Source of the DNA: Marinobacter piscis
GTDB taxonomy: Bacteria > Pseudomonadota > Gammaproteobacteria > Pseudomonadales > Oleiphilaceae
Assembly: GCF_007671655.1 (NCBI RefSeq)
Contig: NZ_VCGX01000001.1
Span: forward strand, 963,917 to 1,027,916
Length of the DNA stretch: 64,000 nucleotides
Reading direction: 5' to 3'
Part shown: one piece after another, positions 17,166-26,216 of the stretch
Layout of the letters: the number at the start of each line of letters is the position of its first letter
Position numbering within the stretch: position 1 is the first letter of the stretch
Translations under genes and position numbers: made by a program
Notes under the pieces: model-generated
The model's input: the letters and a program-made list of their open reading frames with translations, nothing else
The model's database searches: none
What the model was told of the DNA's origin: nothing

Positions 17166-18682
17166 GAGTAAAACCCCTTTTCGGCGAACCGGTTCTTGCG
17201 CAGCAGCAGCGCGGGTCGATAGCGATCTTCGCCATAGCTTTGCTGGAGGTGTGTCAGGACCTGGTGAACAAGGCTGAAGCCGAGGCTGTCGCTCCAACGC
17301 AGTGGGCCTTCCGGGTAGTTGAGGCCGGCTTTCATGGCAAGATCTATATCACTGACTGTGGCGACGCCGTGCAGAGCCGCATCAGCGGCTTCGTTTGCCA
17401 GGGTGGCAACGGTGCGCATAATGACCAGACCCGGACGGTCGGCAATGTGGCTTACGGCAATGCCGGCCTTCTGGAGCAGGGCGCTGGCATCACTTACAGC
17501 CTGTGCCGATGCCTGTTCGGCGCTGGCAATCGCGAGACGACTTGCTTTGGTGTAATCAAATGCCAGGTCCACCAGAACCAGGTTGTTGCAGGCCTCGGCC
17601 GCCGCACGCTCTGTTGCCATACGGCCGTCGGTCAGTGCCAGTACGGCGTCGCCAAACTGCAGGCGGCCGGGGCCATCCCGCTCGATGACGTTCAGCCCGC
17701 ACTCACTCAGACGCGTGACCAGAGGAGCCAGAGGCCCCGGGTTGCCTTCCACAATCAATGTATCGGCTTCGCTGCTGACGGCTGCTACGGTTGCCGGTTC
17801 GGGCTTTTGTGAGTCGTCGGTATAGCTGTAAAAGCCCTGACCGTTTTTGCGGCCCAGCCGGCCAGCCTCCACCAGTTCTTTCTGCACCAGGGAAGGCAGA
17901 AAGCGGGTGTCCTGATAGTAGGAATTGAACACCGACGTGGTCACGGCATAGTTAACATCGTGGCCGATCAGGTCGGTCAGCTCAAAGGGTCCCATACGGA
18001 AGCCACCAGCCTCGCGCACAATGGCATCGAGTGTGGCACTGTCCGCTGTCTGCTCCTGCAGCAGGCGCAGGCTTTCTGCATAAAATGGCCGTGCAACCCG
18101 GTTAACAATAAAGCCCGGTGTTGAGGTGGCGGTGACCGGTTTTTTGCCCCACTGGCCTGCGGTGGCGTAAACACACTTGGCAACGTCGTCACTGGTGGCC
18201 AGGCCTTTGATGACTTCTACCAGAGCCATTAAGGGCGCCGGGTTAAAGAAGTGCATGCCGACCAGGCGCTCTGGGTGCTGCATTTCAGCACTCAGGGCGG
18301 TTACGGAGATGGACGAGGTGTTCGTAGCCAGGATTGTGCTGTCGTCACAGAGTGCTTCAAGGTCAGCGAGAAGGCTGCGCTTGATATCAAGGTCTTCAAC
18401 AATGGCCTCGATGACCAGTCCCGCCTCTGCAAGCTCTTTGAGCTCGTTAACCGGTTTGATGCGATCAAGCAGTGCATCCAGGTCGGCCTGCTCCATCTTC
18501 CCCTTGTCTACACGGCGCTGCAGAATGTTGGCAATACTCTGACGGCCAGCTTCTGCTGCACCTTCACGCTGGTCGAGAAGGAAAACCTGATGACCTGCCT
18601 GGCCGGCTACCTGGGCAATGCCGGAGCCCATGGCGCCGGCGCCAATCACGGCAACAGGGACGGAGGTGGCAAGTGGCTGCAT
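17162..18682 (-). CDS. paaH: PaaH, 3-hydroxyadipyl-CoA dehydrogenase
   Basis: 506 residues. Cytoplasmic NAD-dependent dehydrogenase that oxidises 3-hydroxyadipyl-CoA to 3-oxoadipyl-CoA. N-terminal Rossmann fold AVIGAGAMGSGIAQVAGQAG (about 11-30), the HFFNPAPLMALVEVIKG segment (about 143-160), and two C-terminal HCDH domains (about 190-285 and 410-500), the usual PaaH architecture. Two bases separate it from paaG. Confidence 0.94.
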   Translation of the reverse strand: MQPLATSVPVAVIGAGAMGSGIAQVAGQAGHQVFLLDQREGAAEAGRQSIANILQRRVDKGKMEQADLDALLDRIKPVNELKELAEAGLVIEAIVEDLDIKRSLLADLEALCDDSTILATNTSSISVTALSAEMQHPERLVGMHFFNPAPLMALVEVIKGLATSDDVAKCVYATAGQWGKKPVTATSTPGFIVNRVARPFYAESLRLLQEQTADSATLDAIVREAGGFRMGPFELTDLIGHDVNYAVTTSVFNSYYQDTRFLPSLVQKELVEAGRLGRKNGQGFYSYTDDSQKPEPATVAAVSSEADTLIVEGNPGPLAPLVTRLSECGLNVIERDGPGRLQFGDAVLALTDGRMATERAAAEACNNLVLVDLAFDYTKASRLAIASAEQASAQAVSDASALLQKAGIAVSHIADRPGLVIMRTVATLANEAADAALHGVATVSDIDLAMKAGLNYPEGPLRWSDSLGFSLVHQVLTHLQQSYGEDRYRPALLLRKNRFAEKGFYS

Positions 18683-18684
18683 GC

Positions 18685-19476
18685 TTATTTCCCCTTGAAT
18701 TCTGGTGCGCGTTTTTCCATGAAAGCCGCAACGCCTTCACGGTAATCATCAGTGCGGCCGGCCAGGCGCTGCAGGTCCCGCTCTACCAGCACTTGTTCTT
18801 CAAAGCTGTTGTCCGGGCTCGCGTGCAGGGCGCGCTTGATCATGGCCAGACCTTTGGTGGGCTGGGTTGCAAAATGGCGGGCCAGTTTCATCGACTCCTC
18901 TTCCAGAGCGTCGTCATCCACGCACTGCCAGATCATGCCCCACTGTTCCGCTTTTTCGGCGCTCAGTTTGTCACCGAGCATGGCCAGGCCTTTCGCCCGG
19001 GCCATGCCAACGGAGCGTGGCAGCGTCCAGGTCCCGCCTGAATCGGGAATCAGCCCAATTTTGCAAAACGCCTGAACAAAATTTGCGGACCGTGCGGCAA
19101 GAGTAATGTCACACGCCAGGGCAATATTTGCGCCGGCTCCGGCAGCAACGCCGTTCACCGCACATATAACCGGCATGGGCAGGTTACGGAGGGTCTGCAG
19201 CAACGGGTTGTAGTATTTTTCGATAGACAGGCCGAGATCCGGCGCTTCATCACCCGGATTCACGTTGCGATCGGACAGATCCTGGCCGGCACAGAAGCCG
19301 CGGCCGTTACCGGTCAGCAGGAGTACCCGCACGCTGTGGTCGTTGCGGATCGTCTTAAGCGCAGCGCGCATCTGTTCATGCATCTCAACGTTAAAACTGT
19401 TGAGGCTCTTGGGACGGTTCAGGGTGACTTTGGCAATTCCCTGATCGATATCGAGAAGCACACTCTGCTCAGTCAT
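18685..19476 (-). CDS. paaG: PaaG, 1,2-epoxyphenylacetyl-CoA isomerase
   Basis: 263-residue crotonase-fold enzyme that converts the ring epoxide to oxepin-CoA and also shifts double bonds later in the pathway. Oxyanion-hole segments GFCAGQDLSDRN (about 62-73) and GVAAGAGANIALACD (about 106-120). Both hydratase glutamates are absent, and the isomerase Asp is present in KIGLIPDSGGTWTL (about 140-153), as expected for PaaG. Between paaF and paaH in the operon. Confidence 0.94.
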   Translation of the reverse strand: MTEQSVLLDIDQGIAKVTLNRPKSLNSFNVEMHEQMRAALKTIRNDHSVRVLLLTGNGRGFCAGQDLSDRNVNPGDEAPDLGLSIEKYYNPLLQTLRNLPMPVICAVNGVAAGAGANIALACDITLAARSANFVQAFCKIGLIPDSGGTWTLPRSVGMARAKGLAMLGDKLSAEKAEQWGMIWQCVDDDALEEESMKLARHFATQPTKGLAMIKRALHASPDNSFEEQVLVERDLQRLAGRTDDYREGVAAFMEKRAPEFKGK

Positions 19477-19545
19477 GGAAAAGTCCTTGTGATAGCAGTG
19501 GAACCCGGGTTGCTTGCTTCGGGCGGATGATTTGCCAGGCCGGGC

Positions 19546-20319
19546 TCAGCGCCCGGTGAACTCTGGCTTACGTTTGTTCTGGAACGCATCGAGGCCTTCA
19601 CGGCGATCGTCGGTTGCCGCCAGAATGGTGAAAGCGTGACGCTCAAAGCGCAGGCCGGCTGCAAGGTCCATGTCTTCTGCACGTTGCACCGCCTCGCGGG
19701 CCAGCTGCACGGCAATCGGTCCCTTGGAGGCGATTGTGCGTGCAATGGCAAGGGCGCGCTCTACCGTCAGCTCTGGCTGGCAGACCTCGCTCACGAGACC
19801 GGCGTCCAGAGCGCGCTCAGCACCGATGGGCTCTCCGGTGAGTACCATTTGCATAGCCAGAGACTGGCCAACCGCGCGCACCAGCCGCTGGGTGCCACCG
19901 GCACCTGGCATGATGCCGAGATTGATTTCAGGCTGGCCGAAACGGGCATTATTGCCGGCAATGATGATGTCGCCGTTCATTGCCAGTTCGCAGCCGCCTC
20001 CCAGGCAGAAGCCGTTAACGGCGGTGATCAGAGGCTTGGTAAACCGTGCGATGCGAGCCCAGTGCTGAGTCCGCGGGTCTTCGAGCATGCCGACCAGGTC
20101 GCGGGCGGCCATCTCGTTGATGTCGGCACCTGCAGCAAAGGCTCGTTCACTCCCGGTGATCACAACAGCACGGGTGTCGGGGTCAGCTTCGGCTGCATCC
20201 AGCTCTTTGCTCAGAACGTCAAGTAAGGCAGTGTTAAGGGCGTTGAGGGCTTCAGGGCGGTTAAGCGTTAACAGACGAACGCCCTGATCCGGCCCTTCCG
20301 AGAGCAGTATCTGTGGCAT
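19546..20319 (-). CDS. paaF: PaaF, 2,3-dehydroadipyl-CoA hydratase
   Basis: 257-residue enoyl-CoA hydratase. Both catalytic glutamates are present, in CLGGGCELAMNGD (about residue 110) and ARFGQPEINLGIMPGAGGTQRL (about 130). It hydrates 2,3-dehydroadipyl-CoA to 3-hydroxyadipyl-CoA. Start ATG 20319 gives the family-typical N-terminus MPQILLSEGP; the open frame reaches 20376 without support. First gene of the paaFGHIJK operon, transcribed from the divergent promoter shared with paaY. Confidence 0.93.
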   Translation of the reverse strand: MPQILLSEGPDQGVRLLTLNRPEALNALNTALLDVLSKELDAAEADPDTRAVVITGSERAFAAGADINEMAARDLVGMLEDPRTQHWARIARFTKPLITAVNGFCLGGGCELAMNGDIIIAGNNARFGQPEINLGIMPGAGGTQRLVRAVGQSLAMQMVLTGEPIGAERALDAGLVSEVCQPELTVERALAIARTIASKGPIAVQLAREAVQRAEDMDLAAGLRFERHAFTILAATDDRREGLDAFQNKRKPEFTGR

Positions 20320-20676
20320 AAAGGTTCCGGCATTGGGTTGTTTTAATCGTTGTCGGTAAGGCCTGATTATTCTCAAGGCAACTTCCGCGGGGCGGTGTTC
20401 CGCCTCAAAAATCTATCAAAAGAGTATAGGTTTGAATTGATACCGGTCAAGATTTTACGTACAGATTTTTGTATCACATTGCTGTATGGGGAATCGGCAG
20501 GGATGTAGTATTATGATTTTTCGACTTATTTTTACTGTTAGTCTTTAGTCGTAGATAGTTGCGGCAGACGCAGTAACAGGCGCTATCGACACGCCCGTGG
20601 GGTGTGTGCTGGATGTCCTGATACAGAAAGAGTAGCTTAAGATACAAAAACACAAACACGTTAAAGGGAGCCTCTC
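20320..20676. other. Divergent promoter region paaF/paaY
   Basis: 357 bases without a gene. Contains the predicted PaaX operator (20438-20476) and the paaF promoter. No convincing -35/-10 pair was found for paaY, which may use a weaker promoter in the AT-rich part near 20500-20530. The paaY ribosome site is AAGGGAG just before 20677. Confidence 0.6.
20423..20476 (-). promoter_or_regulatory. Predicted PaaX operator and paaF promoter
   Basis: TGATAC (20438-20443) and GTATCA (20471-20476), exactly 27 bases apart and perfectly inverted. On the minus strand TTGACC (20450-20445), 16-base spacer, TATACT (20428-20423) forms a good sigma70 promoter whose spacer contains one half-site. It can control both paaF and the divergent paaY. 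Confidence 0.75.
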
Positions 20677-21267
20677 ATGCCCTGTTACCGCATTGATGGT
20701 GTGACACCTGTGGTGCACCCGACGGCTTATGTACACCCGACAGCTGTACTGATTGGCGATGTACACATAGGACCTGACTGCTATGTTGGACCGTGCGCCT
20801 CTTTGCGCGGTGATTTCGGTCGAATTGTGATGGAGCAGGGCGCAAACCTGCAGGATACCTGTGTTGTCCATGCTTTCCCGGGCCGGGACGCCGTGGTCCG
20901 GCGCAATGGGCATATCGGGCATGGTGCCGTCTTGCATGGCTGTGTAATAGAAGAAGATGCCATGGTTGGCATGAATGCCGTCGTTATGGATGAAGCGATC
21001 ATCTCTGCCCGCTCCATTGTGGGTGCGGCTGCGTTCGTGAAAAGCGGTTTTACCTGTGAGCCGGCTTCGTTAATTGTAGGGGCGCCGGCCAAGGTGTTGC
21101 GCACCTTGAGTGATAAAGAAGTGAGCTGGAAGCTGCGCGGTACTCAGGAGTATCAGACCCTGACACAGCGGTGCCTGCAAACCATGAGTGAATGCTCGCC
21201 CTTGACTGAAATAGATGCCAACAGGCCTGAATTACGGATAGATGGGCATGATCTGAAGGGAGAGTAG
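20677..21267 (+). CDS. paaY: PaaY, gamma-carbonic-anhydrase-fold thioesterase
   Basis: 196-residue left-handed beta-helix (hexapeptide repeat) protein. Zinc ligands His65, His82 and His87 follow the gamma-carbonic anhydrase spacing (TCVVHAF, GHIGHGAVLH). PaaY is known as a thioesterase that clears the reactive ring-derived CoA ester formed when the pathway stalls. Divergent from paaF behind a shared operator; ribosome site AAGGGAG. Confidence 0.94.
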   Translation: MPCYRIDGVTPVVHPTAYVHPTAVLIGDVHIGPDCYVGPCASLRGDFGRIVMEQGANLQDTCVVHAFPGRDAVVRRNGHIGHGAVLHGCVIEEDAMVGMNAVVMDEAIISARSIVGAAAFVKSGFTCEPASLIVGAPAKVLRTLSDKEVSWKLRGTQEYQTLTQRCLQTMSECSPLTEIDANRPELRIDGHDLKGE

Positions 21268-21316
21268 TGCGTGCTCAGGAACGCGGGAAGGCCAGACAGG
21301 CTTATTGTCTCTGGCT

Positions 21317-22504
21317 TCAGGGTTCCAGCACATATCGCTGGCGGCCCGCTCCCAGGCCCGCCAGAATGGCGCCCAGAGCAATCAGACCAAGAAAGAGCCC
21401 GGCTATGTTCCAGCTTTCAAACCGCTCATGCAGTACACCGACAAGGAGTGGGCCGAGCGCTGCCATGGTGTAGCCAACGCTCTGGGCCATTCCTGACAGG
21501 CGTGCGGCCGTGTCAGTATCCCGGGCTCGCACGGCCAGCAGGGTGAGCGCTATGCTGAAAGAGCCGCCCTGTCCCAGGCCGAGAATAATAACCCAGAACC
21601 AGACGCCTTCGATGGGAGCATAGATACTGCCCATGATTCCGGTGAGTGTTGCCAGCATGACCAGTACCACCATAGCCCGCTGGTCCCACATGTGGCTGGC
21701 AATCCAGGGAGCTGCAATGGCCGTCGGCACCTGCACAAGGATAGATACTGACAACGCCAGCCCTGCCGTAACCGGCTCAATTCCCCGATCCTGAAGAATC
21801 GTTGGCAGCCAGCCAAACACGGTATACGCCAGGGACGACTGCAGCCCCATATAAAAGGCGACCTGCCAGGCTAACCCATCCCTGAAAAGTGACGTCTGTG
21901 GCGCGCGTGGTGTTGCAGGGATTTGCTTGCCATCCAGCTGAAGCCACCACGCAACAGCCGCAATAACGGCAGGGACTGCCCAGAAAGCCAGTGCCGGCTG
22001 CCACTCATTAGAAAATGCGATGCGCAGAGGCTCCGTAGCCCCGGCTGCAACTGCCGCACCCGTGCAAAGAACGGCGGTGTAGAGCCCGGTCATCAGGCTG
22101 GCGGATTCCGGAAAATCGCGTTTTACAATGCCGGGCAGCAACACACTCATTATACCGATACAGCCCCCCGCAACCGCTGTGCCCAGGAATAAGCCGCTGA
22201 CGCCAAGATACGGGCGTACAACCATAGCCAGAGCCAGAATAATAAGAGCTGCCAGAACGGTGCGCTCCATGCCCAGCCTGCGGGCGGCGTATGGGGCCAT
22301 AGGTGCTGCCAGACCCAGAAGCAGCACGGGCAGTGTGGTAAGTACGCCCTGACCAATGGAGGACAGCGACAGGCTATCGCCAATGGTTTTCAGAACCGGC
22401 CCGACGCTCGTCAGTGCCGGGCGCAGATTGAGGGCAACCAGCATCATGCCCACAAACATCATAATGGCATTTCGGGAGGGGGTTGTGGCGCTTTTAAGGG
22501 GCAT
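21317..22504 (-). CDS. MFS transporter, CynX/NimT family
   Basis: About 395 residues with 12 predicted membrane helices. The N-terminal ALNLRPALTSVGPVLKTI (about 20-37) and MAPYAARRLGMERT loop motif are typical of the CynX/NimT (cyanate / 2-nitroimidazole) branch. Substrate unknown. Start ATG 22504 is chosen because the helix begins just after it. ATG 22564 adds 20 polar residues, and neither has a good ribosome site. Convergent with paaY (49 bases between), and no operator of the N27 type precedes it, so probably outside the paa regulon. Confidence 0.8.
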   Translation of the reverse strand: MPLKSATTPSRNAIMMFVGMMLVALNLRPALTSVGPVLKTIGDSLSLSSIGQGVLTTLPVLLLGLAAPMAPYAARRLGMERTVLAALIILALAMVVRPYLGVSGLFLGTAVAGGCIGIMSVLLPGIVKRDFPESASLMTGLYTAVLCTGAAVAAGATEPLRIAFSNEWQPALAFWAVPAVIAAVAWWLQLDGKQIPATPRAPQTSLFRDGLAWQVAFYMGLQSSLAYTVFGWLPTILQDRGIEPVTAGLALSVSILVQVPTAIAAPWIASHMWDQRAMVVLVMLATLTGIMGSIYAPIEGVWFWVIILGLGQGGSFSIALTLLAVRARDTDTAARLSGMAQSVGYTMAALGPLLVGVLHERFESWNIAGLFLGLIALGAILAGLGAGRQRYVLEP

Positions 22505-22796
22505 GAGGGCTGGCTCTCGTCTACACGTTTGTTTTGGAGGGCTTCCAGAATCGTGATCGCGCATGGATGAAACGGAGAAGATTGCAGCATTGCTCCTGCA
22601 GAAGTCAATCCGCTGCCCCGCTGATGCAATGACCCTGACCCTGGTTATCTGGCCTGCTTTGACACGATTTCAAGAAACTGCACACCTTTTGCAGATTATG
22701 CGAACACATTACGGTAGCGCCTACCAAGCTCCAGTCCTATGGTCGCGATGGATCCATCCCGGTAAACCGAAACAAAACACAATAAAGGACAGGACC

Positions 22797-25040
22797 ATGG
22801 TTCGACTTATTCCCGCTCTGTTCGGGGCCACAACCTTGCTCTTTTCAACTGCTCCGGCAGCGGAAATGACCCAGGAAGCCGTCTACGGACTTGCCCAGGG
22901 TTGCTATGCCATTCAGTCATCAGACAATGACCGGTTCATGCGCCGGTACAAAACCTCCGGTACTATTAATGGTGGCTGGAGCTTTGATTTCAGGGCAGAG
23001 AACCCGGGGCAGGCGGCACGCTTTTACTTCAAACCCACAGGGTTTGGAACCTTCATGATGCGTGATCAGGCCGGACGCTTTCTTGATACCCGGCTGCCCG
23101 CGGAGATTACCGCAGGTACGGTACCCGGACAGAACACCAACTGGCGCATCGACGAACGCACGGATTCCGGTGAGCAGCAGTTCCGGTTTACCAGCCTGTT
23201 CCTGAATCGGACGCTAAGGCACAACAAGAACAGCCGCGGTATTTATTTTATAGATTTACTCAACCCGCAGTACCGGAACAGTGAAGCCTGGTTCCGCCTG
23301 GTGCCGACAGAAAATTGCGCGAAGTTTCCCGAAGCTGAGTTGAATATTACCGGAGACCTGGAGCAGCTTAAGGGAAGCCCCGACACTCCGGTACGTGGCT
23401 CGATTGACGTGCATACGCACATAACCTCCTACGAATTTATGGGAGGAACGATGATGGGTGGTGCTCCGTTCCACCCTTTCGGTGTGACCCGGGCGCTGGC
23501 TGACAGTGCCGATGTGCACGGCCCCGATGGTTCGCTGGATGTTATCGGGAACCTGATGGGTTTCAACGACATCAACTTCCGCTATAACACCGCGGGCTGG
23601 CCGGACTTTCCCTTTTGGCCCAATCATCAGAGCCTGTCCCATACAGGGTATTACTATCGCTGGATCGAACGGGCTTTCCTTGGCGGGCAGAAGATGATGG
23701 TCACTCACCTGGTAGAAAACGAGGTGCTGTGTAACCTTCAGTCTACCCTGTTACCCCAAAGCTGGGGCGGGACCAACAGCTGTGACACGATGGAAAGCAT
23801 TGATCTGCAGATACTGCGTTTGCACGAAATGCAGGCATATGTGGATGCTCAGGCCGGCGGGCCGGGCGAGGGATTCTTCAGGCTGGTAAACACACCGAAA
23901 GAAGCCAGACAGGTGATTGCCGATGGCAAAATGGCGGTTGTACTGGGTATAGAGGCTTCCGAGCTTTTCAATTGTGGTCTGAAGGATCCGGTCTGTTCCC
24001 AGGCGTATGTAGAAGAGCAGTTGAATAAGTACCACGATCTGGGTGTGCGCGCCGTTTACCCCATCCATCGGTTTGATAACCAGTTTGGTGGCGCCAGAAT
24101 TGAAAGCGGACTGATTAACGTGGGCAATAACGTGTCAACCGGCCGGTATTTCTCTATTCAGGATATCCGTGAGCGCGCCCCTGCGCGGGTATACGAATCC
24201 GTGATGAATTCAGCGGAGGCGTATTTGCAGATGTGGGAACGTGCCCGCGCCAATACCAACCGTGAGTTTATTAACCCGTTACCTGAATACGTGACGGTCT
24301 TTAACCGGGGAACGGGCACCTGTCTTGATGTTCCCGGAAACGACGATGAGGTGACTGCAGGCGCGTGGGTCGATCATTACACCTGTCAGCCCCAGGCTCT
24401 CGACCAGCGCTGGCTGTTTAACGCCTCTCAAGGCACGCTCGCCAACCGGGTGGGCAGCAATGCACTGTGCCTGGATAGCAACGGCACGCCCTGGAACAAT
24501 GGCTATCCGAACCTGCAAGCGTGCGATGGTAGTCTCCCGCAAAGCTGGGATTATTCGGGCCAACGCATAACCAATGCAGATAGCGAGCACCACTCCCTTG
24601 ATGCGTACCAAAGCGGTTGGGTCGGTTTCTGGCAGTCCCATGACGGTGCCAATCAACAGTGGGAGTTGCGCCTGGATTCTGCCAGTGGGCGGTTGGCACA
24701 GTATCGCAGTGAGGAATCCGGGCAGTGTCTGACGGCCACGACGGCCGGCGCCTCCGTGACTCTGGCGGATTGTTCGGGAGCTGAGGCTCAGCTCTGGCAG
24801 TGGCTGCCAGCTCAGGGGCTGCTGCAGTCAGGGCTGGATCCTGATTTATGCATCTCCAGTACCGCGCACGCAATCAACAACACACCGTTGATCCTTACCG
24901 AGTGCAGTAACGCACAAAAACTCGAGCGACATGCGGATCAGTCGTTTCGCCTGCGCCAGAACAGTAATTTCGCTCTGGACGCTGCAGGCAGGTCAATCCA
25001 AAAAGCACCATACTCATCTATACTTGGCAGACGACAATAA
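22797..25040 (+). CDS. Secreted M19/amidohydrolase-like protein with ricin-type lectin tail, apparently missing half of the barrel
   Basis: 747 residues; ATG 22797 with AAGGACAGG upstream, signal peptide about 1-22 (ending APAAA/E region). Residues 25-190: a beta-rich domain. Residues 200-480: metal-hydrolase-like barrel with DVHTHI (His206, His208), GIEASELFNC (Glu386) and YPIHRFDNQFGG (His424). In related proteins I know, a further stretch with later His and Asp ligands follows; here it goes almost directly to AEAYLQMWERA (about 471-481). Residues 490-747: ricin B-like repeats with QRW, QSW, QQW and LWQW motifs. Possibly an inactive binder, or the product of an in-frame deletion. Alone, with the AraC-type gene 26 bases downstream. 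Confidence 0.7.
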   Translation: MVRLIPALFGATTLLFSTAPAAEMTQEAVYGLAQGCYAIQSSDNDRFMRRYKTSGTINGGWSFDFRAENPGQAARFYFKPTGFGTFMMRDQAGRFLDTRLPAEITAGTVPGQNTNWRIDERTDSGEQQFRFTSLFLNRTLRHNKNSRGIYFIDLLNPQYRNSEAWFRLVPTENCAKFPEAELNITGDLEQLKGSPDTPVRGSIDVHTHITSYEFMGGTMMGGAPFHPFGVTRALADSADVHGPDGSLDVIGNLMGFNDINFRYNTAGWPDFPFWPNHQSLSHTGYYYRWIERAFLGGQKMMVTHLVENEVLCNLQSTLLPQSWGGTNSCDTMESIDLQILRLHEMQAYVDAQAGGPGEGFFRLVNTPKEARQVIADGKMAVVLGIEASELFNCGLKDPVCSQAYVEEQLNKYHDLGVRAVYPIHRFDNQFGGARIESGLINVGNNVSTGRYFSIQDIRERAPARVYESVMNSAEAYLQMWERARANTNREFINPLPEYVTVFNRGTGTCLDVPGNDDEVTAGAWVDHYTCQPQALDQRWLFNASQGTLANRVGSNALCLDSNGTPWNNGYPNLQACDGSLPQSWDYSGQRITNADSEHHSLDAYQSGWVGFWQSHDGANQQWELRLDSASGRLAQYRSEESGQCLTATTAGASVTLADCSGAEAQLWQWLPAQGLLQSGLDPDLCISSTAHAINNTPLILTECSNAQKLERHADQSFRLRQNSNFALDAAGRSIQKAPYSSILGRRQ

Positions 25041-25066
25041 CAAAATAAGATGTAGAGAGGTGTGGT

Positions 25067-26110
25067 TTGCTCACACTCACTGGGTTTGGCCTTGGGTGTC
25101 TGGTTTCCCTGTTTCTGGTTTCCTGGCGAGATTTTCGCCATTTGTGGGTTGGTAAGGTATTCCTCGTGATCATCATCACGTCGGGGGCATATTTGCTGGA
25201 CCCTTTAATGCCTGCTGACTGGCGATGGGTTACCTCTGATCTGCAGACGGCAGTACCGGCTTTATTCTGGGCTCTGTGTCAGCTTGTGTTTGCGCGGCAC
25301 CCAAAGCTGGTGAGCGTTTGGGGGGCAATGGCCTTATACAGCTTTGCTGCGCCAGCATTGTCGCGTCCGTTTATCGAGGCCGGCCTTTGGCCAGAGTGGG
25401 GCGTGTACCTCGGCTGGACGCTGGGTCAGTGGTTTGAGTACGTCATCGTATTACATGGTCTTAGCTACGTGGTTCGCCACTGGCGCAATGACCTTGTGGA
25501 AGCTCGTAGAAAAGCCCGTCTGGCACTGCTTCTTATCCTTGGAAGTGCTGTGGGCGTTGCCATTATCAGCCTGAATTTCGGTATTTATCACGACGTAACC
25601 CGGGGCGTAGTGGTTGCTCTGGCGGCACTGGCAATCCTGCTGTGTATTATCAGCTCACGTGAGGGCTTATTGAAGTTGGTGCCACAAGAAAAGCCAGCCG
25701 GGGATCTGCAGCCACAGGAGCCGGCGGCACAGGCCCCACGCGAGCTACAGGCCGAGACAGGGAATGACGATGCTCACAAGCTGGCGGAAATCATGGCAAA
25801 CGGGTTTTATAAAAAAGAAAAGCTGACCCTCAAGCAGCTTGCGACCGCGATGGGAATCCCTGAGTACAGGGTTCGGCGCCTGATCAATCAGACATTGGGT
25901 TATCGCAACTTTAATGATTACATTAACCAGCTGCGGATTGCTGAGGCAGCTGAGCGTCTGGTGCAAACGCCGGAAGAGCCGGTTTTGAATATATCCCTGG
26001 ATGTAGGGTACCGGACACTGAGTTCGTTCAATCGTGCTTTCCGGGATATTACGGATACCACGCCCACTGCTTACCGGCAATCAAGGTGTACAGAAAAGCT
26101 TACCGGGTGA
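25067..26110 (+). CDS. Membrane-anchored AraC-family transcriptional regulator
   Basis: 347 residues. The N-terminal half (about 1-205) has six or seven hydrophobic segments. A proline/alanine-rich linker (about 208-230) follows, then a C-terminal AraC HTH pair (about 240-340) containing LTLKQLATAMGI and the second-helix signature LNISLDVGYRTLSSFNRAFRDITDTTPTAYR (in two parts). Start is TTG 25067, with GAGAGG 6-8 bases upstream; no ATG fits. It probably senses a membrane or periplasmic signal and controls neighbours, but no target site was identified. It directly follows the lectin/hydrolase gene and precedes the permease at 26217. Confidence 0.8.
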   Translation: MLTLTGFGLGCLVSLFLVSWRDFRHLWVGKVFLVIIITSGAYLLDPLMPADWRWVTSDLQTAVPALFWALCQLVFARHPKLVSVWGAMALYSFAAPALSRPFIEAGLWPEWGVYLGWTLGQWFEYVIVLHGLSYVVRHWRNDLVEARRKARLALLLILGSAVGVAIISLNFGIYHDVTRGVVVALAALAILLCIISSREGLLKLVPQEKPAGDLQPQEPAAQAPRELQAETGNDDAHKLAEIMANGFYKKEKLTLKQLATAMGIPEYRVRRLINQTLGYRNFNDYINQLRIAEAAERLVQTPEEPVLNISLDVGYRTLSSFNRAFRDITDTTPTAYRQSRCTEKLTG

Positions 26111-26216
26111 CTTTGTCACAGTCACTCACACCTCTAAGGGTTAGTCTTACCGAATACGCAGTGCATAAATACAGGCGTTTTGTTTTCGTTAACTGTCAGC
26201 CCGGGAGAAACGGTGT

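Noticed and set aside
21278..21326. Possible composite hairpin between paaY and the MFS gene
   Set aside because: The stem has a bulge and no T-run, and overlaps the MFS coding end; too weak to list as a terminator.
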